From Ectobius pallidus (Eukaryota > Arthropoda > Insecta > Blattodea > Ectobiidae): 64,000 nt of DNA. Positions 35,856 through 48,527 of the stretch are shown piece after piece (position 1 is the first letter of the stretch; each line of letters begins with the position of its first letter). A program made the translations under genes and the position numbers. The stretch lies in contig CAXKWD010000006.1 of the NCBI GenBank assembly GCA_964059195.1, positions 135,220,039-135,284,038 on the forward strand, read 5' to 3'. The notes under the pieces are model-generated. The model had not been told where the DNA came from and ran no database searches. It was given only the letters and a program-made list of their open reading frames with translations.

Positions 35856-38360
35856 TTTGTTATCGGGTATCGACGATCGGTTTAGACGATTCGATATTCC
35901 GGTAATAAAATCCGTTATCACCTGTTTCGTATTATATTCATTCAGCTTACGTGATTGTGACCAATGATATCGAACCATATCCGTCAATGCAAGCGCAAGC
36001 ATACTGCATGCTTGACTTCATACTTCTGTCTAGGTCGTTTGAGTAAAGTACAGCGCCATCAAAAAGTCGCTCCCCAGCACTTGTGCAGGCGAGAATCCGC
36101 TAAAAAAGACTTAAATCAGTTGACAGCGCCAATGTATGGTTATAATGTTCTGCTACAATCATTTATGACGTAAGAAATAAAAGTAACATTAAACTAAACA
36201 ACTTACAGAAGATGTTGAAAATGAAACCCGTTTTCTTGACGACACAAATTCACCCACTTTAATATATTTTCGAAAACTTTAATTCAATTTAATTGATCAA
36301 CAATAGCAAAAAACGAACATCAATAGTTACTGTCAGCCAACAGAGAGTAAGACCGTGGCAGGAATGTGTGGACTGGTATCCGTGCAAGAAGGACAGAGGC
36401 TGTGTGCGACAGAGAAAGAACATGCTACAGAATAATCATTCAAAAAACACGAGTCCCGCTGCATGCGGAATTTTCAGTGTGACATCAGACTTTGACCAGA
36501 TGTTTTTTAATGGGCTGTAAACTGAAACCGGTGAGGTGAGCTATCTCGTGTGCCATAAACAAATTGTAGGCGTTACGAATCCCTGTAAAAACAGGAATTT
36601 TCCCCCTGCGCCTTATTCCCGGGGGACTTTCTTTGCTGTGGGGGACAGTAACATGGCTTACTCTAGTACACCTGCTACGAGTCTGAAAGGAAGGTAGAGA
36701 GAAACACCGACCTTCGCATAAGTGGTGAATATAACCAGAGCTGCGGACAGAGTTTTTGATGGCACATGTAAAACACACTTCCCCTATCATCCGAGATTTT
36801 CGTTCCTGCACATAATAAACAACTTTCTAGATGTCTCTTCCAACACGTCATTAAGTCAGATATCATGCGTGTTCTTCTGGTGTACACTACCTTCACTGTT
36901 TTGTTTAGGTTTATGGTCATGAGTCTTATGACGATGAAGTTCATGAAGTTAATGGTACTGACAATAATTCAGCCTATAAAACGTTTATAAGCATTATAAA
37001 TTGAAGTTGACAGCAACAAAAATTATGGGTTTAGCACCACCTGTTAATATGAAGGCTTGACGAAGTTGATAGCCTTCTGTGTATTCTGAAGAGCGCTTAA
37101 TGCGGAATATATATTCAGAAGGGAGGGAATAATCTCACCCACCCCCGGCTTTACATTGGGCTTTGTTCCTATTTACGAGCTATTCGCTCTGAATGAAGTA
37201 AAACTTGATTTACAAATACAATAAATAACCAACAAGCAGCTCTGTAAGCAGCCAGGCAAAGGGTTTACGAACTGGAACCCTTAATTGCGTCGCATTTTAT
37301 TTACGTAATTTATTTTGGAGAGAGCCTTTATAAATACGCAGCCGCGCTCCGTTATGCGAAACGAGTTTTAATGTTGCTATAGCTACGTATATATGCGTTT
37401 TAGTTGTGCATCTACAGGAGGAATTAAAAAGCTGATACACTTCTTGCATGTGTCCAGCCGTAAATTTTGCAGTTCGTAATTCCCTTTAAAAGCGAACTGC
37501 GTATTAAATTTCGGCGAATATTGCATACTCTGGAGAACCTTGAATTGCTTGGGTGTGGAGTGTGATCAACATTCCAATAATAGTATAAACTATTAATAAC
37601 TCGAAAATTTCAGTTTTAAACATTTATTCATCAGCAGAGCTAGGATTTCGATGAAATTATCTTTTTCCTAACAAAATAAAAGCATAGCCGCTTTCGTATT
37701 TGCATGTCTCATGTTAAATGCAACCTTTGAAGGCATATTTTGTTAGGTAGGCCTAATTTGTTTGCATTATTGTCTCTTAAGACCATTTTTTAAAAATAAT
37801 TTTGCCATTTTCAGTACATTTTAGTTTAGTTTTGTGCAGAAATATTCAATCCTTAGAATTTCGTGTGTTTTTTCTTTTATTTTCCTTTGATTTTTAGTCT
37901 ATTTGTATTTCCTTTATAATGCATGTTTGCTATTCACTCTTTTCTACATTTTATAATTTTTATTTTAACTTCTACTCATATGTAATGGAGTTACGGCTTG
38001 AATATAGTTCCAGCCGGCTAAAACTTGCAAAACACATGTTTATTGTATACTGCAATTCAAAGTAAAACTGGCGATCAATAATAAAAAAGAACCACTGGTA
38101 ATGAACCAATGTTTTTCAAGGTAAAATAATTTATATAGAACATTTAGAAAATATTATATACAAAATACAATAAAGGATACTGTAGCATTCAGTCTTCAAA
38201 CCCTCCTTTCCCACAGAGTAAATTTCTAATATAACATTAATTTTAGGTATTTTTTAATATAATTTTAGGGCATTTTGAAGGAATTTGAAATCATAAATGT
38301 CTTTTTAAAGGACTTTTTTGATAATTTATAAGTCATCAGAATAAAACTTTAGTTGATATT
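35856..38360. other. No recognisable gene or repeat
   Basis: 36340-36920 and 37270-37400 are GC-richer than their surroundings. A 108-codon minus-strand frame (36485-36811) shows no domain or codon regularity that I can recognise. Nothing else was seen. Confidence 0.4.
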
Positions 38361-38520
38361 GTGTGCCGTAAAAACACAATTTTCCGCGCTGTGGTACAAA
38401 CCAGAAGATTTAGGGTTCGATCCCAATGATATCATTGTATTTTTTCAACTGACCTAATTCTTCTGGTGCCACTGAGGTCCAGGTCTGATACAGGTCGTTA
38501 AGTAGCTCTTGCTAGATAAA
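38361..38520 (+). mobile_element. SINE family 1, head and proximal body
   Basis: Box-B-like AGGGTTCGATCCCAATGA is followed by TTTTTTCAACTGACCTAATT and CTTCTGGTGCCACTGAGG, as in the copies at 54505 and 61030. The box A part is degenerate. Confidence 0.65.
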
Positions 38521-39284
38521 AGTACTCCATGGCTCATTGAACGCTACTTGTGCCACCCTGATTCAATTATAGTTTTTTCTAGCTTGCAGATTGCATCAAG
38601 ATTAATAGAATTTCTCCTATACTGAAATTAACAATCTTCAAAATAGCCCTAAGCCTATCAGAAGTGCAGACAAAATTCGTGGCAATTTTTCCTGAAGATG
38701 TTGAAGTGTGTCCCCCATCCCCCAGACTTGCTATAATAAAATCTACGAGCAAAACCATCTATTCCTCCTTTCTCATTGGACTGGTAAAAATTACACATGT
38801 TAATATTCCTATTTGTGATTTGCTGGCACCTCTGATGAGTAGGGAGAATTAGGATTTCCCTTGATTTTCAGTTCCAGCATGTCACCTGCTTTAGGGGAAA
38901 TTTCAAAATATCTATTTAGTTTAGTGCTTTGTCATATAAAGTAATTAAAGACTATTTTGTTTTAGAATTGTGAGCTTCAAAGAATGCTTAACTTGTATTC
39001 AGTGCAGAGTGAGAAAATCCGTCTTTTGTATAAGTCTGTAGCAAAATCGCTCTCTCATGTATAAAACTCTAGCATTGAATATCACCTTCACAACAAACCT
39101 GGGTTTAAACCGAGCTGCTCCATGCCTTCAGGCTGTAGGATTGATGCGCTCAAAATCCTGTACGTGGGTAATAGGCCCACATTTGTCAAAGGCATTAATT
39201 TCACAAAATTTTGCTTTAATATCGCACAATTGCCTTAATTAATAGCTTGTGATATTTAAAAAGTATCAAATCTGGATGGCTGTA
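38521..39284. other. No recognisable gene or repeat
   Basis: Short chance frames only. Confidence 0.4.
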
Positions 39285-39500
39285 GTTTTTTTTTTTTTTT
39301 TTTTTAAATAATGACGGGGTGTATTGTTCTGGGTCAGAATTTTGTCCTGCTGGTGTTCTTTTACATGCCTGTAAATTTACAGACATGGGAGTGCCACATT
39401 TATTCTCACATAAATGCCATAGACCTTAGCCATGGTCGAACCCGCGACCTTGGGAACATAAAGTCAGTGTCATACCGATTGCGCCACCCATGACTCTGAA
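39285..39500 (-). mobile_element. tRNA-derived SINE (family 4) with poly(A) tail
   Basis: On the minus strand: box A GGTGGCGCAATCGGTATGAC near 39487, box B AAGGTCGCGGGTTCGACC near 39443, a body of about 120 bp, and a poly(A) tail seen as the T run at 39286-39305. Spacing of the boxes and the tail make a SINE very likely. It abuts repeat R1 at 39515. Confidence 0.8.
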
Positions 39501-39514
39501 AGGAATATATACAG

Positions 39515-39870
39515 TGGGTGCCACTTTTTAAATACTCTTTTTCCAAGAACGTCCCCTATCTGCCTCCACCCTAATCCTCTTCGACTTGTCAAACAGTGAA
39601 TAAAAAGTTATTAGGCGTATTCACTCTTATCTGCAGTCCAGTACAATGTTGCCAAATACGTACCACAGCACTTACTTCCCTTAAGAAGTAGTGAATGGCA
39701 GCGGCAACATTGGGGAAATCCACGCGACTACAAGAGCATCTGTTCTTTGTCGGTGTCGAAGTCAGTGCAGATTTTCGAATTAGGGAACAATGGTATTATA
39801 TTATTTTGTAGATAAACGATGGTTTGGGACGAGACCTTCTTAAAATGGCACCAACTGTATATAAGGAATA
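39515..39870 (-). repeat. Dispersed repeat R1, second copy
   Basis: Reverse complement of 2205-2560. It includes the blocks TGGTTTGGGACGAGACCTTC, GCAACATTGGGGAAATCCAC and CCACCCTAATCC. Confidence 0.6.
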
Positions 39871-40850
39871 TCTACAAAGAAAATGATTAAAATGACATGT
39901 CGGCTTTTCTTTGTTCCTCTGTACCCTAAACGACATTGGTAGTTGTAATTGTTGCTTGGAGTCTTGTAGAGCTAATAGAGCGATCGAGTTAACAAGCACT
40001 GTTTGGTTAGCTCTGATCTAAAAAGTTGTACCATTCTTTCACTCACATGCGGTATACAAACAGACCGGCGCCGAATTTCAAGGAACGAATCAATAATAGA
40101 CCTTTAAGGACAAAGTCAGGATAGCGTGAGGAAGTTAAAATACGGGCTCTTCAACTCAAACATAAGAAGGATAGCTGGCAGACTTGGTGTTTACGTTTCA
40201 CAAGTTTCCACGATGTCAGTGAGTCTAGCTCAGAAACTCACTGTAGAAATTAAACCTCTTTAAGTCACTTTCTAGCACAAAAGTCTGGCGGTTACCTCCT
40301 AGACGTCAGGCCTAAGGCCATAGGAAAGGAAATGGACGTCGGGAAGACATAATGGTGGCATAGAGAGGAAAAGACCTCTTCCTCCCTTTCTCAGCATGGT
40401 GTAACAAAATCCCTCGCTTTCTGTGAAATTCTCTCTCTTCTTGAAGTAATGGCCCCTGCTTCAAAGAAGTATCCCGCCTCTTTTCAAAACGAGGCCAACA
40501 GTAGCGATCTCTAAGCTGCAAGCACACAAGAAACAGCTTTGCTTAACTCTTATGTTGCCAAACTATGTAAACATGTTTACACTTCGTTTGGTTTTGTGGT
40601 GCTTACTGTGCTTTTCTGCTGTGTGGAAAGAGGTCACGGTAGAAATTTAGGGAAGTATTCCTGAAACGTGACACTGTTTCATAACGTGATGAAAATGATT
40701 TTTATAATGACAACAATCTCTCTCATTATATTTAAGGCAGGTCTGATATCTTCAGCACATTTCAATGACGGACTCTTGAGCCATTTCACAAATAAAAGTG
40801 CAAACCGACACTCAAAATCTAAACATTCTGTTATGGTGTTGTGTTTAATA
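39871..40850. other. No recognisable gene or repeat
   Basis: A somewhat GC-richer patch at 40310-40530 contains a 71-codon frame without recognisable features. Confidence 0.4.
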
Positions 40851-41134
40851 GACCGCCGGCATGGTCTTGTGGTTAGCATCGCTGACTACAGATCCGTGGG
40901 CCCGGGTTCGATTCCCGGTAGCCTACCTCCTCGGATTTTTCTGAGGTAGGGAGGTCTGGTAGGGGTGCACTCAGCCTCGTGTTTCAAATTGAGGAGCTAT
41001 TTGATAGAGAAGTAGCGGCTCCGGTCATAGAAACCACCATTAACGGCCGTGGGTGTCTGCCTATGGTAGATGACGCAGAGGTCGGGTGGTAGTCCTTATC
41101 CCTTCGGGGATGTAGCGCCACGGAGTATAAAATC
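40851..41134 (+). mobile_element. SINE family 2, full copy with 12-bp target-site duplication
   Basis: Box A lies in GGTCTTGTGGTTAGCATCGC and box B in CCCGGGTTCGATTCCCGG, followed by a body of about 200 bp (CCTCCTCGGATTTTTCTGAG, GTAGCGGCTCCGGTC, GTAGCGCCACGGAGT). The duplication TTGTGTTTAATA flanks it at 40839-40850 and 41135-41146, proof of target-primed insertion. Other copies: 62321-62565 (+), 46981-47226 (-), 57965-58300 (+, partial), 6055-6135 (-, fragment). Confidence 0.88.
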
Positions 41135-41146
41135 TTGTGTTTAATA

Positions 41147-41543
41147 TGAAAGTTCCATCCTGTATCTGTCCAGTGCTGCGCTCTATAGGCGAAAAAGCGA
41201 GCTTTACGTGCCGAACTTCTGCAAATGTGGGATCATGAATCTCCTGAAAGCCTCCGCGGCTTGTTTAGGAATAATTTTACTTTATCTACACTTGCATGTA
41301 CAGAATAACTTTGCAGGAAAGACTGTGTTAGATAGCTTCCATTAAAAGTGTAACTTCTAACACAAGACACACGAAGTAAAAGTTACACATTATCGAACTA
41401 GTGCTATAAAATCTTTATATCATAGCACTCCATTGTCTCAACTATCATTTCACTCACATGGAAAACACTCTTTTAGTTAAGAATAATTAATTGCATATTA
41501 TCCTGCCGGCTGTATTATGTGGATATGAAGAAGAATATAATCT
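41147..41543. other. No recognisable gene or repeat
   Basis: Nothing recognised. Confidence 0.4.
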
Positions 41544-41990
41544 GAGAGTGTTCGAAAGCAGGGTGCTTTAGGAAAATATTTGGGCCTAAGAGAGATGAAA
41601 ATGGGGACTAAAGAAAACTGCATAACGACGAGTTTCATGACCTGTACTCTTTACCAGATATAGTAGGAGTAATTAAATCACGGAGGATGAAGTGGGCTGG
41701 ACATGTTGCGCGGATGGGGGAGGAAAGACATGCCTCAAAAGTATTGACTGGGAAGACCTAGACGTAGGTGGGAGGACAATATTAGGATAGGTTTAAGGGA
41801 AGTAGGATTTGCGAGGGATGATTGGGTGGAGTTAGCACAGAATAGGGTGGAGTTAGCACAGAATAGGGTTGAATAGCGGGCTCAGATAAGCACGTCAATG
41901 AACCTCCGGGTTCCATAAAATATATAATATTCCTTTAGCTTGCTGAAGAATTGTCTATTGACATTGAGTAAGTAAGTAAGTAAGTAAGTA
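41544..41990 (+). pseudogene. LINE 3' end: C-terminal end of reverse-transcriptase ORF, degenerate, with AAGT tail
   Basis: Fragments in shifting frames read PKRDENGD, RKLHNDEFHDLYSLPDIV and RRMKWAGHVARMGEERH (about 41600-41730), the same C-terminal block as at 1765-2160. At 41821-41863 the sequence GTGGAGTTAGCACAGAATAG is repeated in tandem. The copy ends in an (AAGT)n run at about 41966-41990, a typical microsatellite tail of a LINE. The deeper domains are missing by 5' truncation, and frameshifts and stops make it dead. Confidence 0.78.
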
Positions 41991-44900
41991 TAATTAATTG
42001 CATATGGTTACCAAATAAACTCAGTTTGATAAAAATTGAAAATCTTAAAATTCATTACGACTAATTAAAATGTTAAATTTCTCAAGGTTATTGCAAAAAT
42101 ATCCCTCAAGGGCTCGTTTAGCAAACTTACCTTCTCGCAAAATAAAATCTGAAATTTTCCGCTTATTTTATAAATAACGATTGTATTCCATATTATTTAG
42201 GATTGTCTTCCTTCAACGAGATAAATGCATTCTAAGTTTTCGGCATCGCACTTTGTAGGAATCTTCGAGGTTACTTTAAGGATTTTCGAGGAATGAGTAC
42301 AGATTAAAATAGATATGGGAAATTAAGAAATCTCGAGAAATGCCTTCAGTGGAGACGTACTTATAATTTGAATTGGAATTGATTCATTTTTTATTTCTAT
42401 TAAGACATGTTTGTTTTTGTTTGTTTATTGTTACATACATTATTACATTTCATTATTTACATTATTTCACCATTAGTAGAAGTAAATACAAAAATCAACA
42501 TAAAATACTATTGTGGAACACATTTTTTTATTTATTTATTTTTAAGTCCCAACGTATATCTTATTACTTTACTAACTTATTTCAGGAATGTTCTTCTTTA
42601 CGTTTTATTAGTGTATAACTGTATAAATATTCGCAGGAACTGACCCACATTTGTCGTGCATGTATGCACTGCTTTGTAATCTGCATTATTTTGCTATCTG
42701 TATGCATATCGTGCAGTTGTTAAAAATTTTATGTTTTGACATTTACATGCAATTGAAAGTAAAACAGGATTTAAAGCTATTTGTGATTCATAAGTTAGCA
42801 TGTGTTGTATGGACTGGAATTGTTTTCTTTGATGCGTAACAGCGTGAGAGAGGTCAGGGATAATTTGTGCATAATATCGCAATAAAATAGGGAAATGTAT
42901 TCCGCATACAAAAACAAATACATTCTCAGTAAATATCAGTATGACTGTCATACAACACGAATATTTTGGACGGAATGCTTCTGAGGAAATGGTTACAAAA
43001 CAAGAGCATAGTATATTTTAAAAGCAAACCTTGGAAAAAAAGTCTCCAAGAAAATTACGCTTAATAATTTTAGTAAGAGAAACCAAATTCTAGGGATGCC
43101 AAAAAAAGTGACCAAGCCCATTTGACTTTCGATAAAATGTTTAGCTTTTTTTTTTTCTTTGGCTTATATTATATTTACATATCGAGCTACCTGATTTAAA
43201 ATTCATTATGGCTCAAGGACTAATTTTGTATGCTCCAAGGACTTGGTTCAAAAAAGAGGATTCAATTAACTTCTACTGAATACTTCCTGTATTGTATTCT
43301 GCTAAATCTTGAGTGACAACTACTTCTAATTTTTAACATTTTCAGATTATTTATATATTAATATAAGCAATTCTCAAGTGAGATCAGCGGGCTCTAATTT
43401 TGAAATGACTGACGAACATTTCAATAGAATAGCAGGTTCCCACGTGTGATAATTCTAACACAGAGATAAAAATCCTCACGTTTTACATAAAACTGTAATC
43501 AATTAATCTTATATTTCCGCTTTTATACCAATTTGGAGGTGACGAAGTTTACATCAGTTGCAGTGAAAAGGTTAATTTATTCACCTTGTATTAATATATT
43601 TCTTTACTAACGTATATTTAAAATTATGATACGATGAACAATATCATCTTCAAATTAAGAAATTCAGTAACATTATTGTAGATTAACCAAATATTCCACA
43701 TGAGTGGTCCATTAAAATAATAATAAGAAGAAGAAATCGCGATTAAACCAGTGAGTCAATGGTGTCTAATCAAAATATATGCGAAAAATTGGCGATTACT
43801 GTTTTCTTATATTACGAATTTTATGGAATACAGATAATATGAGGCTTTTAGCTTATGTATAGTCGTATTTTCATCAATCAGCAGGAAGAAAGATAGACTA
43901 GATGTTACAGAGGGAATGATGGGAAGATGTTCCAAACAAAGAGACACTCCAGAGTGTTTATGAACAGATACAAGCAGACAGGCTGGCTGTAGTTTCTATG
44001 CTGTCACTTCTGCCATTGATTTCAAGGCTCGTTAAGCAATGTGCAATATTCGGTGACACTCCTGTCACTGTCAGATTACAACAATACTACGCGCTGACAC
44101 ATGGTTGATTGGTACACTTCCCTTTTAAGATTCTCATCGCATCCAGATATGTTCTGTTCCCTGGAATTAATTTCCTTCCGTTGGTGACATAAGTTTTATT
44201 TTGGTAATAGACTATCTAGAAACTGAAATCTCGTGCAGTGCTTCAGAAGTTTTCTTGAAAATAATGGTATATGCGTTCATATCTTATATTTTTCTTTCTT
44301 TCTGGATTATTTATTTTAGGTGTCTGCCCTCAGCTTGCAGTTTTTCTCCACTTAATGTATGTTGCAATATCTCTCACATACACTTTAAAAACAAAAGTTC
44401 AGAAATCATGAGCGATCTGATCGCTTGATACGTATATTTCCAAGGAGATAATAATATTAGAGTTTTATAAGATGGCATTCTTCAATCTCGACAGCAGGAG
44501 CGAGCAGATCCCCTATATCCCATCGATAAGGAAACTTCTTCGCGTTTACGAGCGCCGGCCAGGTTTTATGAGAGAAGAGATAAACCGTTTACACCGTTCT
44601 GTAGCAACAACATTTTCTCAATTGTAATGATTGAATATTTTAACATTTAGAATATAGGATATACAGTGTTGTGCTTATATGTTTGTGTATATATATACAC
44701 ATCATATTTTTATTATAAGTTTTTAGGATGACTTTTCTCAAGTTACCCTATTGTTGCTACTATGTACTTGAGACTGTAAAATGGCATATGTTAATCTCAA
44801 GAAAACTCCATATTTATGGCTTCTTTGTTTCAACGAATCTACTAAATCTTTTGAAGATTCAAAATGTATAAACACACAAAAGCATAATATATATTTGTGT

Positions 44901-45179
44901 TTCTATATTGAAGAGTAGCATAACGTTAGGCCTACACAAAATAAAATAATTGATGACGTGTAATTAATAAACGTGGGATTTTATGGTCCCTTGGCAAGAA
45001 CATTGCATGGACTTTTAAAGAAAATTTAATGCTTTTTCTTTCCAATTTTGGAATTTTGTGGTTCTACGGAAAAATCGAACATGTTCAACCATTTTGAGTT
45101 ATTATTACTTTTCTTCAGGCTATACTTTAACTTCGGTTTTTCCGGTCCTGCGAGTTTTTAATTCTACTTTAAATTGAGA
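41991..45179. other. No recognisable gene or repeat
   Basis: About 3.2 kb of AT-rich DNA; overlapping 78-86 codon frames at 42370-42950 are low-complexity and show no domain signature. Confidence 0.4.
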
Positions 45180-45245
45180 GCAATAATAATAGTAGTAATA
45201 ATAATAATATTTTACCTGGCAGAGTTAAGGCCGTAGGGTATTTTC
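45180..45245 (-). repeat. Retroposon 3' tail with ATT repeats
   Basis: The minus strand reads GGCCTTAACTCTGCCAGGT followed by AAAATATTATTATTA. This resembles a retroposon tail that I associate with cockroach and termite genomes; the rest of the element was not delimited. Confidence 0.4.
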
Positions 45246-45799
45246 ATGCACGCAACTAGGTCGAATACAAAATACATCATATGTACATCTTCAAACATAA
45301 TATAAATACAATAATAAAATAAAATAATAGCGTAAATAAATACAGCGTACGTCAAAGCATAGGCTAAGACAAACATGTCTATCCAATCATAAAAAAATTA
45401 AATTACGAGGTAATGTAGAAACGAAAACAAAATGGATTAAAAATTATACATGACTGTGTTTTGTGTGTACGTTTATGCGTGTTTGTGTGTGCAATTACTA
45501 CTTTGGCCACTGGATATAGTCAGTTGAAGAAACTGTTACAAAGAAAATGCTAAATGATTTTTGAGTGCTCAAACTATAGAGGGTGAATATCATAGTCGCC
45601 TAAATACTGCTAGAAATTGTAATGAATCTATGTAAACCATAAATGTACATATTATAAAATACACTAAAATTGAGAAACAAAAGTAAAATAAAAAAATTAA
45701 TTTAAGTAATAAAGTGACATAAAATATTAAACAATATAAAGTAACCTAGGCTGTTTGATGAGACAGTGCTTATAATTAATGGCGAAACGCTTGATTAAG

Positions 45800-46184
45800 C
45801 CCTATAATATAAAGCCACATGGCTGACTCACTCACTGGCATTAATGTTTGCCCACTTCCAGATGAGCTAGAAACTTGAAATTTGGTACACATATAACTTT
45901 TAGGCTGTAAACCATATGAAAATTCCAAAAAGTTTTTATTTTTCGGCTCACTGACATTAATGTTTGCCCACTTGCAGATGAGCCAGAAGCTTGAAATTTG
46001 GTACACATATAGCTTTTGGACTTTAAACTCCAGGGAAATTCTAAAAAGATTATTTTTTTTAATTTTTAGCCCTAAAAACCTTGAAAAGGGCTCGGATTAC
46101 ATGGCAACGGTATTATCAAACAGTGTTCACGTAGGGCTATGAAAGTTTAGAAATAATTATTTCCGTAAACCTAACGGGGTGGTC
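45800..46184 (+). repeat. Dispersed repeat R3, copy 1, with internal duplication
   Basis: Starts CCCTATAATATAAAGCCACA, then a TGACTCACTCACTGG microsatellite-like stretch, and shares its whole length with 48213-48481. In this copy the block from TTAATGTTTGCCCACTT to GGTACACATATA occurs twice in tandem (about 45840 and 45957). The start (TATA-rich, AAGCC, then a TCAC repeat) is built like the Helitron-like elements at 839 and 25929, so a second Helitron-type family is possible. Confidence 0.65.
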
Positions 46185-46643
46185 TCAATCGGAACGCGAC
46201 TATGTACAGAAGTAGTTAGAAGGTGTACCTAAATGTCCCACATAAAACTGTTTTGATTTTCTTTGTGGTTTTCATTTTATGCCCCATCGAAGTTTGAAAA
46301 AAATAGCCCTCGTATATGAATATCGAAAATAAGGGAAACAATCTCATATTAAATAAATATTGCCTTAGAATTGTTTTGATTGGATGTATCCTATTGGCAC
46401 CCTTAATTTAAGGCAGCTACCCTAACAGAATTTTCTCTCTTTGACCTTATTCTCTTCGGACATTTAAAGAACACAAAGTCCTGGGGTATTTTCATTAACT
46501 TCTTTAATTGTACCTGTTTTACCAGAACTAAGTACTGCAAATGTGAGCGAATTTAAACTGAACAATACAAGAGGAAGCACAATGTTTTCTTCCTTTCACC
46601 TTCATTAAACTACACCCACTTCAGACTTACAGATATGCAAGTA
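46185..46643. other. No recognisable gene or repeat
   Basis: Nothing recognised. Confidence 0.4.
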
Positions 46644-46645
46644 TA

Positions 46646-47925
46646 GGGTAAGGTGGTACATTTTCGAACACTTAACAAATATTCTTATTTTATGAACACA
46701 ATAAACATAAGACAAGTTCAACTGTATTGTATTCACAAAGTTGGCAATGTGGTTGACCCTTCACAAAAATATCAAAGTCATACAGCTGTAATATTGGTCA
46801 TGGCGATCGATCTTTAATTTCCAGAATGTCGTTCGAAAATGTACCGCAGTAGGTACAATTCTAAACACCAGTGGGTACTATTTCGAACAGTGGCATTTTC
46901 AACGAACAAAGTGCTTTCTTCCAAATATTATTTTCTATTATTATTATTTATGAGTAATATGAGCTTAATAATGATGTGTCACCTTTTGAATAGGCAGATG
47001 ACCGGATTGGGGGATGTGGTCAGCATGCAGACTCCTACGACAGTTATTGATGGCTTACTGAACCGGAGCCGCTACTTCTTTATGAATTAGCTCTTCGGTT
47101 GGTGTCAGGAGGCTGAATGCAACCCGTTCCAGATCACACTACCTCAGAAAAATCCGAGGAGGTACCGGTGATCGAACCCGGACTTGCGGGTCCGTAGTCA
47201 GGAACCACTAGACCATACAGACGGTCTGTTATAACATCAAGAGCAATAATAAAAATACTAACAGCTGCATGCTATTGTGTATTGCATAAAATGCTGAGAT
47301 GTAATAACATTGCAGAGGAAGTCTTAGTTTATAACTCTTCGTTGAAATAATACCACTGTTGAAAGATGTATGAATACCATCCTTTTATATTTGACTTGTA
47401 CAGTTAATAATAATAAACATGCAGAATGCTGTGATAGCAAAACAGCTTTTCCATGCAAGACTTAAGCAAGCGATCGCAGGATAAAGTACTGTTCGAAATT
47501 GTACCTAAAATTTGTTCGTATTTGTACCTCGAGCTAGTTTTTGTAAATTACTACATTGTTGAAATTCCGCTCACGAATGACCATTGTTGTGCCAATGACT
47601 TACGTATTAAGGACTACGCTATTTATTGGTATGAGTTAAAAATTGGTCCTCAAAAATATATTCCAGTAACACAACGTGGAATTATAAGCAATTTTATAAC
47701 GTGCCATTTTTCAAGCATGGAATTCTTACCTTCGATTGGAAAATAATTATTTATGGCCGAATGAGACAACTCAAAACATCATTCTCGCGGATACAGGTCA
47801 ACAAAACAATCAGTATGGTCGCTATATAATTAAAAACAGGTTGGCTTACATTTGAAACCCAAAAATGGATAAAAATCTTAGTCCGTTCAGAATTGTACCA
47901 TGTTCGAAAATGTACCACCTTACCC
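46646..47925. mobile_element. TA-flanked non-autonomous transposon with perfect inverted repeats, containing a SINE
   Basis: The terminal repeats are perfect over about 25 bp (GGGTAAGGTGGTACATTTTC and onwards) and bounded by TA at 46644-46645 and 47926-47927, fitting Tc1/mariner or pogo. The word GTTCGAAAATGTACC, or close variants, recurs internally (near 46831, 46880, 47491, 47513, 47886, 47901). A minus-strand SINE occupies 46981-47226. A 97-codon frame at 47453-47746 shows no transposase motif. Confidence 0.8.
46981..47226 (-). mobile_element. SINE family 2 copy
   Basis: Minus strand reads box A ATGGTCTAGTGGTTCCTGAC and box B TCCGGGTTCGATCACCGG, then CCTCCTCGGATTTTTCTGAG, GTAGCGGCTCCGG and CATGCTGACCACATCCCCC, matching the copy at 40851-41134. 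It is nested in the TA-flanked element and therefore younger. Confidence 0.8.
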
Positions 47926-48212
47926 TACCGGTACCTTCGGAGCTGCTGGTCATGAGTATTAGATTCCATCGCCTGCGAATGTTTGACTAGACTTCACGCA
48001 TCACACGCTTGCCAGAGAAGTTGCCTGCATGGTTTTCCACAGGCGTTAACTCCTGGCGCTCCGTTGTTCCTCAGTGCGTTGCAGAGTTTACCTGTACACG
48101 CAGAACCCTTACTGGTTAGACATTTTACATTAATTATTAAAAACAGTGGCTTCGGTTCTTAATACTATATTACATTAAATCTCGGTACCCTCTCTTAAAA
48201 TCTCACATCTGT

Positions 48213-48527
48213 CCCTATAATATAAAGCCACATGGTTGACTCACTCACTGACATTGTTTGCCCACGTCCAGATGAGCTAGAAACTTGAAATATGTTACAC
48301 ATATAGCTTTTAGGTTGTAAACCAAATGAAAATTCCAAAAACTTTACTTTTTTAATCTTTATCTCTAAAAACCTCGAAAAAGGGCTCGGGTTCCATGGCA
48401 ACGGTATTATCAAACGGTGTTCACGTAGGGCTATGAAAGTTTAGAAATAATTATTTCCGTAAACCAAACGGGGTGGTCGAGATAGTAACGTCTTGGACTT
48501 GCATTCTGAAGTCTCAGGTTCATAATA
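48213..48527 (+). repeat. Dispersed repeat R3, copy 2, followed by a SINE family 3 head
   Basis: 48213-48481 matches 45800-46184 without the internal duplication. It passes directly into GGGGTGGTCGAGATAGTAAC, GTCTTGGACTTGCATTC and GTCTCAGGTTC, the tRNA-like head of SINE family 3, which stops at about 48527. Copy 1 has GGGGTGGTC and then diverges, so the SINE head may belong to the older composite. Confidence 0.65.

Noticed and set aside
35770..36002. Open frames rich in Ile on both strands
   Set aside because: They are translations of the (ATT)n tract.
36485..36811. 108-codon minus-strand frame in a GC-richer patch
   Set aside because: No domain, motif or repeat similarity recognised, and overlapping frames exist on both strands; insufficient support for a gene.
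37330..37370. Core promoter candidate (TTTATAAATAC followed by GC-rich sequence)
   Set aside because: TATA-like sequences are common in AT-rich DNA and no downstream gene is recognisable.
40851..40920. tRNA gene candidate
   Set aside because: Box A and box B are good, but no acceptor stem pairs and the sequence belongs to SINE family 2 with a target duplication.
42373..42951. Overlapping 78-86 codon frames
   Set aside because: Low-complexity AT-rich frames on both strands without motif content.
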